Shown: piece by piece, positions 1 through 8,873 of the stretch
Layout of the letters: every line of letters begins with the position of its first letter
Position numbering within the stretch: the stretch's first letter is position 1
From: Chitinophaga fulva
GTDB lineage: Bacteria > Bacteroidota > Bacteroidia > Chitinophagales > Chitinophagaceae
Direction: 5' to 3'
NCBI RefSeq assembly: GCF_012927205.1
Contig: NZ_JABBGC010000001.1
Coordinates: forward strand, 3,224,810 to 3,288,809
Length of the DNA stretch: 64,000 bases
The notes under the pieces: model-generated
The model's database searches: none
The model's input: only the letters and a program-made list of their open reading frames with translations
Told to the model about the DNA's origin: nothing
Made by a program: the position numbers and the translations under genes

Positions 1-1
1 G

Positions 2-793
2 TTATCCATCCATGATATTTCCGGGTTGTTGAAATGGCTGCTGAAGAAGGATGCCAGCCATGAGCTGGAACATTTCTGGCAATCCTTGTTTGAGTTTGAA
101 GCTATCTGGTCGGTGGCGAAAGGCATTAAAACACGGAACTTTGTTTTCCCGGTATTCACGCAGGAGGTATTGCTGTTGGAGCAGTTTTATCATCCCATGC
201 TCAAAAATCCTGTCCGCAATGATTTCAGTACCCGCAACAATGTGATGTTGCTGACAGGGCCTAACATGGCTGGCAAATCCACAGTCCTCAAATCTGTCAC
301 TATTTGCGTGCTGCTGGCGCACCTTGGCCTGGCCGTGCCGGCACAACGATGCGAAGTGCCATTTTATGATGAGTTCCTGATTTCCATTAACGTGACGGAT
401 GATATCCAAAGTGGTTACAGCCATTTTATGCAGGAGATCATGAACCTGAAAACGATCATGCAGCAGGCTGTAAAAGGGAAAAAGTGTTTCGCGGTATTTG
501 ATGAGCTTTTCTGCGGAACAAATATTGACGACGCGATTGATATCACCTGTTCTACGGTAAAGGGATTGTCACAACAGAAAGGCTCCCTGTTTATGGTTTC
601 CACACATCTCTATCAGCTCGATGATCTCTTGCCCAGCGACAGCTTTGAAGCTTATCAGTTGGAAGCCATGATTGAAGAAGGGATGCCCAGGCATACCTAC
701 GTTTTGAAAAGAGGTTGGTCGCGGCTGAAGTTTGGTAAATTACTGTTTGAAAAGGAAGGACTGGACAGATTGCTGAATGGGATACCGGGATAA
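2..793 (+). CDS. MutS-family DNA mismatch repair-like ATPase (5' truncated by window edge)
   Basis: This is the C-terminal ATPase domain of a MutS-related protein; the frame is open to the left edge, so the start is outside the window. A Walker A motif GPNMAGKST is encoded at 257-283, and a Walker B-like FDELFCGTN followed by STHLYQL (signature and H-loop region) is present. These are the hallmarks of MutS domain V, an ABC-type ATPase that couples ATP binding to DNA mismatch or branch recognition. The C-terminus ends shortly after the ATPase core, without the long tail of canonical MutS. It therefore more likely belongs to the shorter MutS-related family common in Bacteroidota than to MutS1 itself. 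It is convergent with the downstream permease. Confidence 0.88.
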   Translation, partial: LSIHDISGLLKWLLKKDASHELEHFWQSLFEFEAIWSVAKGIKTRNFVFPVFTQEVLLLEQFYHPMLKNPVRNDFSTRNNVMLLTGPNMAGKSTVLKSVTICVLLAHLGLAVPAQRCEVPFYDEFLISINVTDDIQSGYSHFMQEIMNLKTIMQQAVKGKKCFAVFDELFCGTNIDDAIDITCSTVKGLSQQKGSLFMVSTHLYQLDDLLPSDSFEAYQLEAMIEEGMPRHTYVLKRGWSRLKFGKLLFEKEGLDRLLNGIPG

Positions 794-840
794 ACCTGGA
801 CGGAGGTATTTGATAAAGGCAACCTGAAAAAATCCATGTG

Positions 841-882
841 ACCGGAATAGGACCACTGCCAGTGATCTTATTCCGGTTTTAT
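841..882 (+). terminator. intrinsic terminator after the MutS-like gene
   Basis: The arms ACCGGAATA (841-849) and TATTCCGGT (869-877) form a perfect 9-bp stem followed by a short T run. The right arm overlaps the last codons and stop of the convergent permease gene, so the hairpin ends the rightward transcript inside the 3' end of the opposing gene. Confidence 0.6.
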
Positions 883-3228
883 ACTTTTAACCGGATTAGC
901 GAGTGCCGCTTTGATGGCTAGTGAGCTGACCGTTAAAAGAGCTATGATGATCGCGAGCATACCGGCTGCGATGAATATTCCGATACCAGGTGTTATCCGG
1001 TAGTAAAACTCCTTCAGCCATTGTTGACTGATCCAGTAGGCAACAGGGGAAGCTATCAGAACGGCTATCACCACCAGTTGCACAAAATCCCCCGATAGCA
1101 ATACTACAATATTGCTCACAGAAGCACCCAGCACTTTCCGGATACCGATCTCTTTGAAGCGGCTTTCAGCCATAAACGCTGCCAGCCCGAATAATCCAAG
1201 GCAGGAGATGAAAATGGTGAGTCCTGCGAAGATGGCCGCCAGTTTACCGGTGAATTGTTCATTCCCGAATTTGCTGGCATAGGCGTCGTGGGCAAAATTG
1301 ATTTCCAGAGGAAAAGCGGGGTTATATTTTTTGAACACCTTTTCCATGCCAGCAATATTGGCGGCAAGGGGCTGTTGATCGTTCAGCTTTACGAGAACCG
1401 TTCCTGTCCAGCTTTTCGGGCCTTTTATGATGATGGGCTTTACGGGCATGTACGGTGACTCCTGTATGAAATCTCCGACTACGCCCACTACATGAAAGTT
1501 GTCCGGGTCATCAAAAATTTCCTGTCCGATGGGATCTTTAAAGCCCATCAGTTTCACGGCCGCTTCATTGATCAGGCAGGCGGTGGAATCAGTGGGGTAT
1601 TGTTTTAAGTCGATGTCTCTGCCCTGTATCAGCCGCATGCCGGCTGTTTTGACCAGGTCGCCCTCCGAAGTATACCGGTTCACCTGCACCTTCATGTTTT
1701 CCGGTTTGCCCTTCCAGCGCAGGCTCAATCCATACGCCCAGTTTTCAGATAACGGCGACATGACTTTGGATACGGAGGTGGCATAGCCTGAAGCAATCAG
1801 TTCCTGTTTGATCAGGTGGAAGTTCTTGTTCATTTCATCATTCAGGAATACATGCACGAGATTGTCCATGTCGATACCGGTTTTCCTGTTCTCCCCATAC
1901 CTGATTTGTTTGGTAACAACGATCGTGCAGATGATCAGTACAATGGCGAAAGTAAATTGTAATACCACCAGGGCACGGCGTGGCGTGATGAGCGTATGAA
2001 CGCCTTTGTTCGATCCTTTGAGTGCGGATACGGGTTTGAAACCGGAAAGGAAGAAAGCAGGATAACTGCCGGCCAATGTGCCGGTCAGTATGATGAAACC
2101 AATACCGGACAACCAGTAATATGGGTTACTATATTCCAGGTGCAACTGTTTGCCGGTGATCTGATTAAAAGCAGGCAGGCTGATGGCCACAATAAGCCAC
2201 GCTATCAGACCAGCTATAACGGCCAGTGTGATAGATTCTGTCAGGAACTGGAGGATAAGCGAATGTTTCTGTGCGCCCACTGCTTTACGTACGCCTACTT
2301 CCTTAGACCTTTTACCGCTTCTGGCAGTGGACAGGTTCATGAAATTAATACAGGCAATCAGCAGGATAATCATGGCTACCAAAAAGAATGTTCGTACGGT
2401 GGTAATGCGGCCACCCACCGGTATGCCGTTCTCAAAATGGTCGTATAGCCGTAGGCGGCTGACAGGGTACAGGAATGATTCGGTGCCGGCATCTTTGGCA
2501 TGTTCGGGGGCTATACGCCGGATTTTCCGGTTGATTACCTCCATGGAGGCGTTGGGGCGCAGCAGCGCAAAAGTAGAAACGGAAACGTTGCTCCAGTCTT
2601 TATCGATATGACCGGCCAGTGTTTCTTTTTCGTAGGAGAGCAGATACTCCGCATAGCTGAATTGTGTGTTGTCCGGAAGGTTCTTCAGGATGCCGGACAC
2701 TGTATAATCTACGCTGCCTGCTTTTATTATTTTCCCTATCGGGTCATCATGTTGAAAAAGTTTCTGTGCTAATTTTTCCGTGATGACAATATTGTTCGGG
2801 TCTTTTAATACAGTTTGTTCGTTTCCTGCCAGGAGCGGGAAGGAAAACATGGAGAGAAAACCGGGATCAACCACCGCACCGGCGGACATCAGTTTTCTGT
2901 CCTGTTGCGGGGCCAGCAGCAGGTTGCGTGTCCAGCGTACACGCGTGGCTTCTTCTATCTCCGGGTAATCGGTTTTCAGGGAGGGAGCCATGATTTCCGG
3001 GGTAATGGCCATGGACCTGATCTTACCTTGTATGCTGTCGTTGGACCATACCTGGTATAACCGGTCTGATTTGCTATGGAAGCGGTCGTAGCCGACTTCG
3101 TCTTTCACCCATAGTAAAATAAGGATGGCACTGGCCATACCAATGGCTAATCCGCCGATGTTGATCAGCGAAAAACCTTTATTGCGGAACAGGTTCCGAA
3201 TAGCGATGTTGAAGTAGTTCCTGAACAT
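868..3228 (-). CDS. ABC transporter permease, FtsX/MacB family
   Basis: A 786-aa inner-membrane permease of the duplicated FtsX type found in many copies in Bacteroidota. It begins MFRNYFNIAIRNLFRNKGFS and continues into a first transmembrane helix at about residues 20-42. This is followed by a MacB-like periplasmic domain, a three-helix FtsX module (about 280-430) with the EVGVRKAVGA motif, a second periplasmic domain, and a C-terminal FtsX module with the matching EIGIRKVLGA motif. Such permeases work with a separate ATPase and usually drive periplasmic mechanotransmission or efflux of peptides or antimicrobials. No ATPase partner is adjacent, so the substrate is unknown. Length is normal for the family. 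Confidence 0.9.
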   Translation of the reverse strand: MFRNYFNIAIRNLFRNKGFSLINIGGLAIGMASAILILLWVKDEVGYDRFHSKSDRLYQVWSNDSIQGKIRSMAITPEIMAPSLKTDYPEIEEATRVRWTRNLLLAPQQDRKLMSAGAVVDPGFLSMFSFPLLAGNEQTVLKDPNNIVITEKLAQKLFQHDDPIGKIIKAGSVDYTVSGILKNLPDNTQFSYAEYLLSYEKETLAGHIDKDWSNVSVSTFALLRPNASMEVINRKIRRIAPEHAKDAGTESFLYPVSRLRLYDHFENGIPVGGRITTVRTFFLVAMIILLIACINFMNLSTARSGKRSKEVGVRKAVGAQKHSLILQFLTESITLAVIAGLIAWLIVAISLPAFNQITGKQLHLEYSNPYYWLSGIGFIILTGTLAGSYPAFFLSGFKPVSALKGSNKGVHTLITPRRALVVLQFTFAIVLIICTIVVTKQIRYGENRKTGIDMDNLVHVFLNDEMNKNFHLIKQELIASGYATSVSKVMSPLSENWAYGLSLRWKGKPENMKVQVNRYTSEGDLVKTAGMRLIQGRDIDLKQYPTDSTACLINEAAVKLMGFKDPIGQEIFDDPDNFHVVGVVGDFIQESPYMPVKPIIIKGPKSWTGTVLVKLNDQQPLAANIAGMEKVFKKYNPAFPLEINFAHDAYASKFGNEQFTGKLAAIFAGLTIFISCLGLFGLAAFMAESRFKEIGIRKVLGASVSNIVVLLSGDFVQLVVIAVLIASPVAYWISQQWLKEFYYRITPGIGIFIAAGMLAIIIALLTVSSLAIKAALANPVKSIKPE

Positions 3229-3375
3229 GTTACCCGGTACGACGAAAAAGATGCCAGCCTCTTAAGTTTTTGGTTATAATAGTATTATGAGTTGGTAAAC
3301 CTCCGGAAATGTCCGTTTTTGGTACAGGGAAATGTACGATTGCGGACATATTAATTGCGTCGCTAAAATAGCGGT

Positions 3376-3402
3376 ATAACCGCTGCATAACCGCTGCATA
3401 AC
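3376..3402. repeat. short tandem repeat ATAACCGCTGC
   Basis: Two perfect 11-bp units (3376-3386, 3387-3397) and a partial third lie between the divergent permease and the small membrane protein. The first unit also pairs with the preceding GCGGT to form GCGGT-ATA-ACCGC. This could be a regulatory site or simple slippage; function is unknown. Confidence 0.6.
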
Positions 3403-3449
3403 AGATAGCTCTTAAGGTAAATTCTATTTTCGTTGCTTAAAATAATTTT

Positions 3450-3941
3450 ATGGGCAAACGGAAAAATATAGAGCCATTACTACAATTTCTAAAGCGCCGA
3501 GACTTTTTATCAAGCCTTGTTTTGATAGTTGTCACACTGATGGAAAAATTCAATTTCAATTTTTTGGATGCTCCTAAATTTTGTGGTTTCTTGTTTGTCG
3601 CAGTCGGAATGAGGATCTATTACGGAATGCAGGAGAAAAATGGTATCATCAAGTGGTTGATTTTGCCACTAGGATTGCTGGTTGGGTTGCAGGTACTAAT
3701 ATGGGGTCTTAGCTTTTGGCGTCCCAGCCCTTTGCTGACGCTGGTGTCGGAACTTATGATACTTTATCTGTTTAGCTTTCTTTTACCCGGATTGGTGGAT
3801 GCAACTATCCATTTTTATAAACAGAAAGGTTGGCTTAAAAAGCATAGTCCTATGTTGATAGCATATCTCGGTATTTATACAGTGCTGGTTCCTGCAATTC
3901 TTGGTCATATGTGCACTACATGGACCTTAATCGTCCGCTAG
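3450..3941 (+). CDS. hypothetical integral membrane protein
   Basis: A 163-aa protein with a basic N-terminus (MGKRKN) and four to five hydrophobic segments at roughly residues 20-37, 45-55, 68-87, 95-115 and 135-155. I do not recognise a family. Base composition is more AT-rich than the genes on either side, which could indicate acquisition. It is transcribed away from the permease and converges on the PhlG-like/MFS operon, with a strong hairpin between. No signal peptide, Cys pair or catalytic motif stands out, so no function is assigned. Confidence 0.7.
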   Translation: MGKRKNIEPLLQFLKRRDFLSSLVLIVVTLMEKFNFNFLDAPKFCGFLFVAVGMRIYYGMQEKNGIIKWLILPLGLLVGLQVLIWGLSFWRPSPLLTLVSELMILYLFSFLLPGLVDATIHFYKQKGWLKKHSPMLIAYLGIYTVLVPAILGHMCTTWTLIVR

Positions 3942-3953
3942 AGATTTCATAAA

Positions 3954-3984
3954 CCCTCTGTTGGCGGGTAAAACCAACAGAGGG
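3954..3984. terminator. hairpin between convergent genes
   Basis: Perfect 11-bp arms CCCTCTGTTGG (3954-3964) and CCAACAGAGGG (3974-3984) sit between two convergent genes. There is no long T tract on either side, so termination is inferred from the position and the stem strength. Confidence 0.55.
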
Positions 3985-3991
3985 CTGTTGA

Positions 3992-4624
3992 TCACCCATG
4001 CTGTGACTTGTATAGCTCCGGCAGGAACTGCCCGAGGATGCTCATTTCTTCGTGGCAATGTTTCTGTAAACCGATACCTACTTCATCAGGGTATATGCGT
4101 ACCCGTGTGTCATAGTCATTTTGCAGATGGTTGTCAGCGAAGCAGCCGAGCCAGAAGCGGCTTCTCATTTCGCAGCCGTAGGGGGTGTCTCTTACGAGGT
4201 GGACCATTTTAGCTGTCCAGCCGGGGGCGCCATCTTCTCCGAGGCGCGCATGTACGGCGGTGCTCACGCCTGCCGCTGCAAAATGTTCGATTGCCAGCAG
4301 TTCAGCAGGAGGGCGGAAATTGATTTTCAGTTTGTGTACCGTATCACCGCCCAGCCTCTCATGTGCGATGTGGGTGCCTCCGATATAGTTGCCGGTGCCA
4401 CGTTCCCCTATCCAGTCGCTATACACATGATCTTCCGGATGCCATTGTTTGTATTGTTCGGTGGTATGCACGTAGCTGAACCACCAGTCGATCATATGTC
4501 CTTTTACGTTAATAAGGCTGCTGCGTGCGGCTACTAAAAGAATACCGTTGTCGAGTCTTTGGTAACCGGCTTCAAAAGGCAGGTAGCCGGGTTGCAGGAG
4601 TTGATTTGCTTCTTCTGGTTTCAT
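3992..4624 (-). CDS. PhlG-like (2,4-diacetylphloroglucinol hydrolase family) protein
   Basis: A 210-aa protein with the DAPG-hydrolase family core: GHMIDWWFSYVHTTEQYKQWHPEDH in the first half, then HLVRDTPYGCEMRSRFWLG and a C-terminal HCHEEMSILGQFLPELY. PhlG hydrolyses a C-C bond in 2,4-diacetylphloroglucinol through a zinc site of His and Glu residues; the WHPxDH and HCHEE motifs supply plausible ligands. It is the last gene of a minus-strand operon, 17 nt behind an MFS transporter, and a second PhlG-like gene precedes that transporter. The substrate may be another acylphenol; sequence alone does not decide. Family assignment is good, function is inferred. Confidence 0.8.
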   Translation of the reverse strand: MKPEEANQLLQPGYLPFEAGYQRLDNGILLVAARSSLINVKGHMIDWWFSYVHTTEQYKQWHPEDHVYSDWIGERGTGNYIGGTHIAHERLGGDTVHKLKINFRPPAELLAIEHFAAAGVSTAVHARLGEDGAPGWTAKMVHLVRDTPYGCEMRSRFWLGCFADNHLQNDYDTRVRIYPDEVGIGLQKHCHEEMSILGQFLPELYKSQHG

Positions 4625-4641
4625 AAAAATATATTTCAGGA

Positions 4642-5760
4642 TTATTGATTTTTTTTCATTGACGGGATGATGATCATCAGGGAGATGATAACACCGCCGA
4701 TACCTGTGAACAGGAAGAGGTGCGGCAGTATCACAACGAAGACGGCGAGGAACTGTCCTCCGAAAACAGCCATGGCATAATATCCCAGGCTGGCGCCCCG
4801 GTTGTCGGCAGTGCTAACGTTGACGGTCATATGATTTAATAGTGGTATGGTAAATCCGAATCCGCCGCCAAGACAAAGGGCTGCGAGCAGCAGCGGTGGC
4901 AGTTGACCGGCGCTGTTCAGTAACAGGTTCCCGGCTGCCAGCAGCGCAAAACCGGTAGCAAGCGTAAATCGTTCTGAAGTACGTTTTACCATTACTGTTA
5001 GTCTGCCTGCGGCGATCACCGCCAGCAGGGACACGGCGCCCATATAGTAGCCCGTCTGCGTGGCGCTGAATTGAAAACGCTGGTGCAGTAGTTCCGGCAG
5101 TTGAAGGATACACGTGAAAAAGAGCAACATGGCTGCCGCTGCTCCGGCTACAATCACATAGACTGCCGCGGGTGCTGTCCCCTTACCGGAGCTGTTTGCC
5201 GCCTGGGGTTGCGGGCTTTGCGGAACGGTGCCCGTCATCATCAGCCACAGTACCCATGCCAACAGATAAATACAGAAGGGTAGCCGCCAGTCGATATCGC
5301 CAAGTATGCCGCCGGCGAGGAGGAACAGCGCGCCACCTAGTTCAATGGCCATGCCTTGCGCTGCCATTATTTTGAGCCGTGCTTCTCCCTGAAAATGGGT
5401 GGCCAGCAAGGCGGTGCCGGCAGCCATGACGGCTGCGGTTGCGCCTCCCAGCAGGAAGCGGATAGAGAGTATCAGCATGGGGGGCAACGGAAGCACCGCT
5501 GCTATGCCCAGCAGGCCGTAGCCTGCCAGTCCGGCCTGCATGGTGGTGTAAGCACCCCTGCGGTCTATCAGTGCCCCGGTAAGCGGAGAGAATACTATCA
5601 CACCCAAAGATGGTAAAGTGATCAGCCATTTGCCCATCGTGTCCATATGCAACCGGGGGGCTATGATGTTGAGCGATGGCGCAATGGCCGTTCCTACCAT
5701 AATGGTCAGGCAGCTGGTCAGCAGGAGCGTGGCGGTGCCTGTTACAGATAATTTCTGCAT
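4642..5760 (-). CDS. MFS transporter
   Basis: A 372-aa major facilitator superfamily protein with about twelve hydrophobic segments. The loop 2-3 region reads SPLTGALIDRRGAYTT, the usual GxxxDRxGR-type motif A. It is short for the superfamily but has both six-helix halves. It lies 27 nt after one PhlG-like gene and 17 nt before another, so all three are probably cotranscribed. Export of an aromatic compound or of the hydrolase product is the most economical reading; uptake cannot be excluded. Confidence 0.85.
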   Translation of the reverse strand: MQKLSVTGTATLLLTSCLTIMVGTAIAPSLNIIAPRLHMDTMGKWLITLPSLGVIVFSPLTGALIDRRGAYTTMQAGLAGYGLLGIAAVLPLPPMLILSIRFLLGGATAAVMAAGTALLATHFQGEARLKIMAAQGMAIELGGALFLLAGGILGDIDWRLPFCIYLLAWVLWLMMTGTVPQSPQPQAANSSGKGTAPAAVYVIVAGAAAAMLLFFTCILQLPELLHQRFQFSATQTGYYMGAVSLLAVIAAGRLTVMVKRTSERFTLATGFALLAAGNLLLNSAGQLPPLLLAALCLGGGFGFTIPLLNHMTVNVSTADNRGASLGYYAMAVFGGQFLAVFVVILPHLFLFTGIGGVIISLMIIIPSMKKNQ

Positions 5761-5787
5761 AAGTATTGAAATCGGATGAAGAAGAGG

Positions 5788-6474
5788 CTACCAGAGCTTG
5801 GGCGCGTGGTCGCCGTTTTGATTTTCCGCGTAATAGAGCGATGGCAGAAAGTGGGAGAGGTAGCTGAACTCGGAGTAACAATGTACCATCAGTTGTAACC
5901 CTGTCTCGTCCGGTACAGGATGTTGTGCGCCAAGGTAGAAACGGCTCCGCAGCACGCAGCCCCATGCTGTATCGCGCAGTATGTGAAACATGTAGCCGTC
6001 AAGGGGATCTCCGTTGGCGTCCTGCGGGGTGTCCTTACCGAAGCCGATACGTGCATATACGGCGGCGGATACCTCGTTCCGCGCATAGGCTACTTCCAGC
6101 TGATGCGGGTTGAATACTTCCGCCGGATGATGGAACTTGATGGTGGCGGGCACGGGTGGGATACTACCCAGCGACTCGGTGGCCTGGATAGTGGCGCCAA
6201 TATAGTTCTCATGCCGCTTCCAGTGCTGGTCCCAGCCACCGTGCTGCACGTGGTCATGCGGGTGCCACCATTTGATATGCTGCGTGGTCTCGAAGAATTT
6301 AAACCACCAGTCCACCATACGGCCCCTGCAACCGTGGAGGTCTGTGCGCACGGATACCTGCAACATACCATTGGATAAACGATGGATGCCTGTTTCCAGC
6401 GGCAGTGGCCGGGCTGAGAGTAAATGGTCAATATCTGTAAACAGTTCTTTCTCCAATGCTGTTCCTGTCTTCAT
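5788..6474 (-). CDS. PhlG-like (DAPG hydrolase family) protein, second copy
   Basis: A 228-aa paralogue of the protein at 3992-4624. It shares the order GRMVDWWFKFFETTQHIKWWHPHDH, then HILRDTAWGCVLRSRFYLG, then HCYSEFSYLSHFLPSLYY. The conserved His residues expected for the zinc site of PhlG-type C-C hydrolases are present. The two copies are clearly divergent, so the pair may act on different acylphenols. This is the first structural gene of the operon, 78 nt downstream of a Crp/Fnr regulator transcribed in the same direction. Confidence 0.8.
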   Translation of the reverse strand: MKTGTALEKELFTDIDHLLSARPLPLETGIHRLSNGMLQVSVRTDLHGCRGRMVDWWFKFFETTQHIKWWHPHDHVQHGGWDQHWKRHENYIGATIQATESLGSIPPVPATIKFHHPAEVFNPHQLEVAYARNEVSAAVYARIGFGKDTPQDANGDPLDGYMFHILRDTAWGCVLRSRFYLGAQHPVPDETGLQLMVHCYSEFSYLSHFLPSLYYAENQNGDHAPKLW

Positions 6475-6537
6475 ATGATCTTCTTTTTGATGAATGATTA
6501 AAATGACAGATCAAATGTAGACTGGACAGGAGGTTGG

Positions 6538-6561
6538 AAAACTTGATCAGGGTTAAGTTTT
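6538..6561. promoter_or_regulatory. inverted repeat between regulator and PhlG-like operon
   Basis: Arms AAAACTT (6538-6544) and AAGTTTT (6555-6561) flank a 10-nt spacer. The repeat overlaps the stop codon of the Crp/Fnr gene and lies about 65 nt ahead of the first PhlG-like start. It could be an operator for that regulator or a weak hairpin; low confidence. Confidence 0.3.
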
Positions 6562-7140
6562 ATGCTGGCTTTTTTTGAGTATGCGGCTATAGGCTTCCGC
6601 GGTAATGCCCAGGTACATGGCGATATGTTTATAGGGTACCAGCCGGATAATATCGGGGTAATGTTCCCGCAGCTGGTGCACCATTTCTTCTTTACTGTAG
6701 AGGAGTTTCATATCGGTCAACCAGATATCTTCCGCCATGATCTCCAGGATCATTTTCCTGAACAGCACACCGGGGCCATTGCTCCGGTAATAGTGCCGGA
6801 GAAACTCCACCGCCGGGATACTGATCACCTGACAAGTAGTAACGCTCACTATCTGAAACCGGGAAGGCACCTGTGTCAGCAGGCTGTCGAAATTGCTGCA
6901 AAGGGCGCCGGGGAGAAAGAACCGGCCAATCACCGTTTTGTCTTCCACACTGAATTCGGAGGCCAGAATACCTTCGGCTACCAGTAATACTTCTTCACTT
7001 CGTTTACCTCTTTTCAGGATGACTTCATTCTTTTTATAAGTGCGGACACTGGCACTGTCCATCAGGCTGCCCCATTCCGGGTCTTCCGGCTGAAAAGAGG
7101 GGCCTGCCTTCATTTGCAGGTAAGCTGTTATCTCGTCCAT
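6553..7140 (-). CDS. Crp/Fnr family transcriptional regulator
   Basis: A 195-aa regulator with an N-terminal cyclic-nucleotide-binding-like beta roll (about residues 25-115, including KRGKRSEEVLLVAEGILASEF and GRFFLPGALCSNFDSL). A C-terminal winged helix contains the recognition-helix region AMYLGITAEAYSRILKK. There is no Cys cluster of the FNR iron-sulfur type, so the effector is unknown. It lies directly upstream of the PhlG-MFS-PhlG operon in the same direction and is the obvious candidate regulator. Similar Crp-like proteins in Bacteroidota often control adjacent detoxification genes. Confidence 0.87.
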   Translation of the reverse strand: MDEITAYLQMKAGPSFQPEDPEWGSLMDSASVRTYKKNEVILKRGKRSEEVLLVAEGILASEFSVEDKTVIGRFFLPGALCSNFDSLLTQVPSRFQIVSVTTCQVISIPAVEFLRHYYRSNGPGVLFRKMILEIMAEDIWLTDMKLLYSKEEMVHQLREHYPDIIRLVPYKHIAMYLGITAEAYSRILKKSQHKT

Positions 7141-7214
7141 GGTGGTTACACTCTCCGGGCGAATATAGCCATAATAATTTTTTGAGGTAACTTACATACA
7201 AGCGCTGATTTTTT

Positions 7215-7577
7215 ATGAAGATGGACACAGACATATTATCCTTCCTGGACGCTTATCCCGCAACAGTGGCCACCCGGGTGAAGGGCCTGCGCGACATGCT
7301 GCCAGGTATCATGGAGCAGCTGGATGTGCCGGCCAAAATGATCGCTTATAGTTACGGTCACAAATACACGGAGATGATCTGCACCATTATCCCTTCGCAA
7401 AAGGGCGTAAAACTGGGGTTCTATAAAGGCAACGAGCTGCCTGATCCTGCGGGCATATTAAAAGGTACCGGTAAAATATCCCGTTATGTGGAGATTCCCG
7501 ATGAAGGCGCCATACACAGTGCCGCGCTGAAAAAGCTGGTGGACGCCGCGCTGGCGGCATATAAGAAAAGGGTATAA
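7215..7577 (+). CDS. DUF1801-domain (YdhG-like) protein
   Basis: A 120-aa single-domain protein that starts MKMDTDILSFLDAYPATVATRVKGLRDML and contains the DUF1801 core (MIAYSYGHKYTEMICTIIPSQKGVKLGFYKG, then GTGKISRYVEIPDEG). Members of this family have a small alpha/beta fold and no established biochemical activity. It is divergent from the Crp/Fnr gene with about 75 nt between starts. No signal peptide, so it is probably cytosolic. Confidence 0.8.
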   Translation: MKMDTDILSFLDAYPATVATRVKGLRDMLPGIMEQLDVPAKMIAYSYGHKYTEMICTIIPSQKGVKLGFYKGNELPDPAGILKGTGKISRYVEIPDEGAIHSAALKKLVDAALAAYKKRV

Positions 7578-7934
7578 CAGCTTACAGGTGAAAAATAAGT
7601 AACGAAAAAATAACGCAACGCGACTGAAATGATGACCTATTTGTACACGGCACAAATATCTATTTTTGTTCACTCGGTCAGGAGGAGGATAGGATTACGC
7701 TCGCCTATGCCATATATGCAAAAGACAGGCCCTGGATTGAATATCCCATATACTTCGGCAAGTAGCGGGCTCTTACGCCTGATGACCCTGAAAGCGGGTG
7801 GTTACTGTCAGGTGGCCCTGAAGCATGGCTGGTGGGCGCAGGGGGAAAATATTTTGACGATCCTCTTGCTAAAACGAATAATATTTACATTATATTTATG
7901 GCTCCTTTGAAGGTCATGCCTAAAAACTCACTAA
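7578..7934. other. 357-bp gene-poor interval
   Basis: No convincing gene. A 93-codon open frame at 7629-7910 on the plus strand has no recognisable domain and a composition unlike a protein of this genome. The last 60 bp are AT-rich and probably hold the promoter of the oxygenase gene that follows, but I could not place the boxes with confidence. Confidence 0.5.
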
Positions 7935-8801
7935 GTGCAAACTATCACTGAAACAGCGGAAAACACGCAATTATTCGATTATGCTCATTGGAATGCTCAG
8001 TTGCCTACGCTAAGCAATGATTACCAGGGGGCCAGTCCTTATCCTCATATTGTATTGGAAAATTTCATGAATCCCGATGTGTTGGCTACCTGCGCCCGGG
8101 AGTTTGATAAATTGAATGAGGAAGAAGGATGGATCAACTATGTTCATTACAATGAAAACAAAGCCGGGTTGAATAAACTCGACCTCTTGCCAGCCACTAT
8201 CAAGCGGACGATCAATGAACTGAATTCTCCCGAATTCCTGGAATTTCTTAGTACGTTGACGGGCATCAAAGGTTTGATGAAAGATGACCTCCTGGAAGGA
8301 GGCGGCATACATCAGTCCAAAAGAGGCGGTTACCTGAATATCCATGCCGATTTCACGGTACATCCGCACCATCGTCACTGGCAGCGCCGGGTAAATGTGC
8401 TGGTATACCTCAACCCCGACTGGGTAGAGGAGTGGGGCGGTAAGCTGGAACTGTGGGATACACAGATGAAGGCTTGCGAAAAGAAAGTGTTGCCCATTTT
8501 TAATCGCTGCGTGATTTTTAATACAGACGCCGATTCCTACCACGGCCATCCGGAACCGACTACCTGCCCGGAAGACCGCCACAGGAGATCCATCGCGCTG
8601 TATTATTATACCGAAGAAGCTCAGCCTTTCCGCAGAGCTACCCATTACATGGTACGCCCCGGGGAAGAGAAAAAGAAATTTATGGTGAAACTGGATAATA
8701 CCATGGTGGCTGTTTATACAGAAATCAAAGGTATGCTGGGGTCAAACGATAAAGTGATCAGTAAGGTATTGCGGTTCTTCTCCCGTAAGAAAAAGAAATA
8801 G
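7935..8801 (+). CDS. 2-oxoglutarate/Fe(II)-dependent oxygenase (prolyl 4-hydroxylase-like)
   Basis: A 288-aa protein of the P4Hc/2OG-Fe(II) superfamily. The iron-binding HxD is HADF in GGYLNIHADFTVHPHHRHWQ. It is followed by LNPDWVEEWGGKLELWD, typical of the double-stranded beta helix, and a distal His in SYHGHPEPTTCP. An Arg in the RRSIALYYYT strand would bind 2-oxoglutarate. The start is GTG. A basic tail (FFSRKKKK) ends the protein. Such enzymes hydroxylate proteins or sugar/peptide intermediates; the substrate is not evident from context. The gene ends just before a bidirectional terminator shared with the convergent glycosyltransferase. Confidence 0.85.
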   Translation: MQTITETAENTQLFDYAHWNAQLPTLSNDYQGASPYPHIVLENFMNPDVLATCAREFDKLNEEEGWINYVHYNENKAGLNKLDLLPATIKRTINELNSPEFLEFLSTLTGIKGLMKDDLLEGGGIHQSKRGGYLNIHADFTVHPHHRHWQRRVNVLVYLNPDWVEEWGGKLELWDTQMKACEKKVLPIFNRCVIFNTDADSYHGHPEPTTCPEDRHRRSIALYYYTEEAQPFRRATHYMVRPGEEKKKFMVKLDNTMVAVYTEIKGMLGSNDKVISKVLRFFSRKKKK

Positions 8802-8826
8802 CATACCGGCTTCAAATAATAAAAGA

Positions 8827-8860
8827 AAAGGCGTTGAAATTATTTCAACGCCTTTTTTTT
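8827..8860. terminator. bidirectional intrinsic terminator
   Basis: The arms AAAGGCGTTGAAAT and ATTTCAACGCCTTT form a perfect stem around a very short loop, with a T8 tract on the right and an A-rich stretch on the left. It serves the two convergent genes on either side. Confidence 0.92.
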
Positions 8861-8873
8861 ATCCTATAACCGG

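Noticed and set aside
7629-7910. A 93-codon open frame in the gap before the oxygenase gene
   Set aside because: No domain, odd composition, overlaps the likely promoter region; treated as non-coding.
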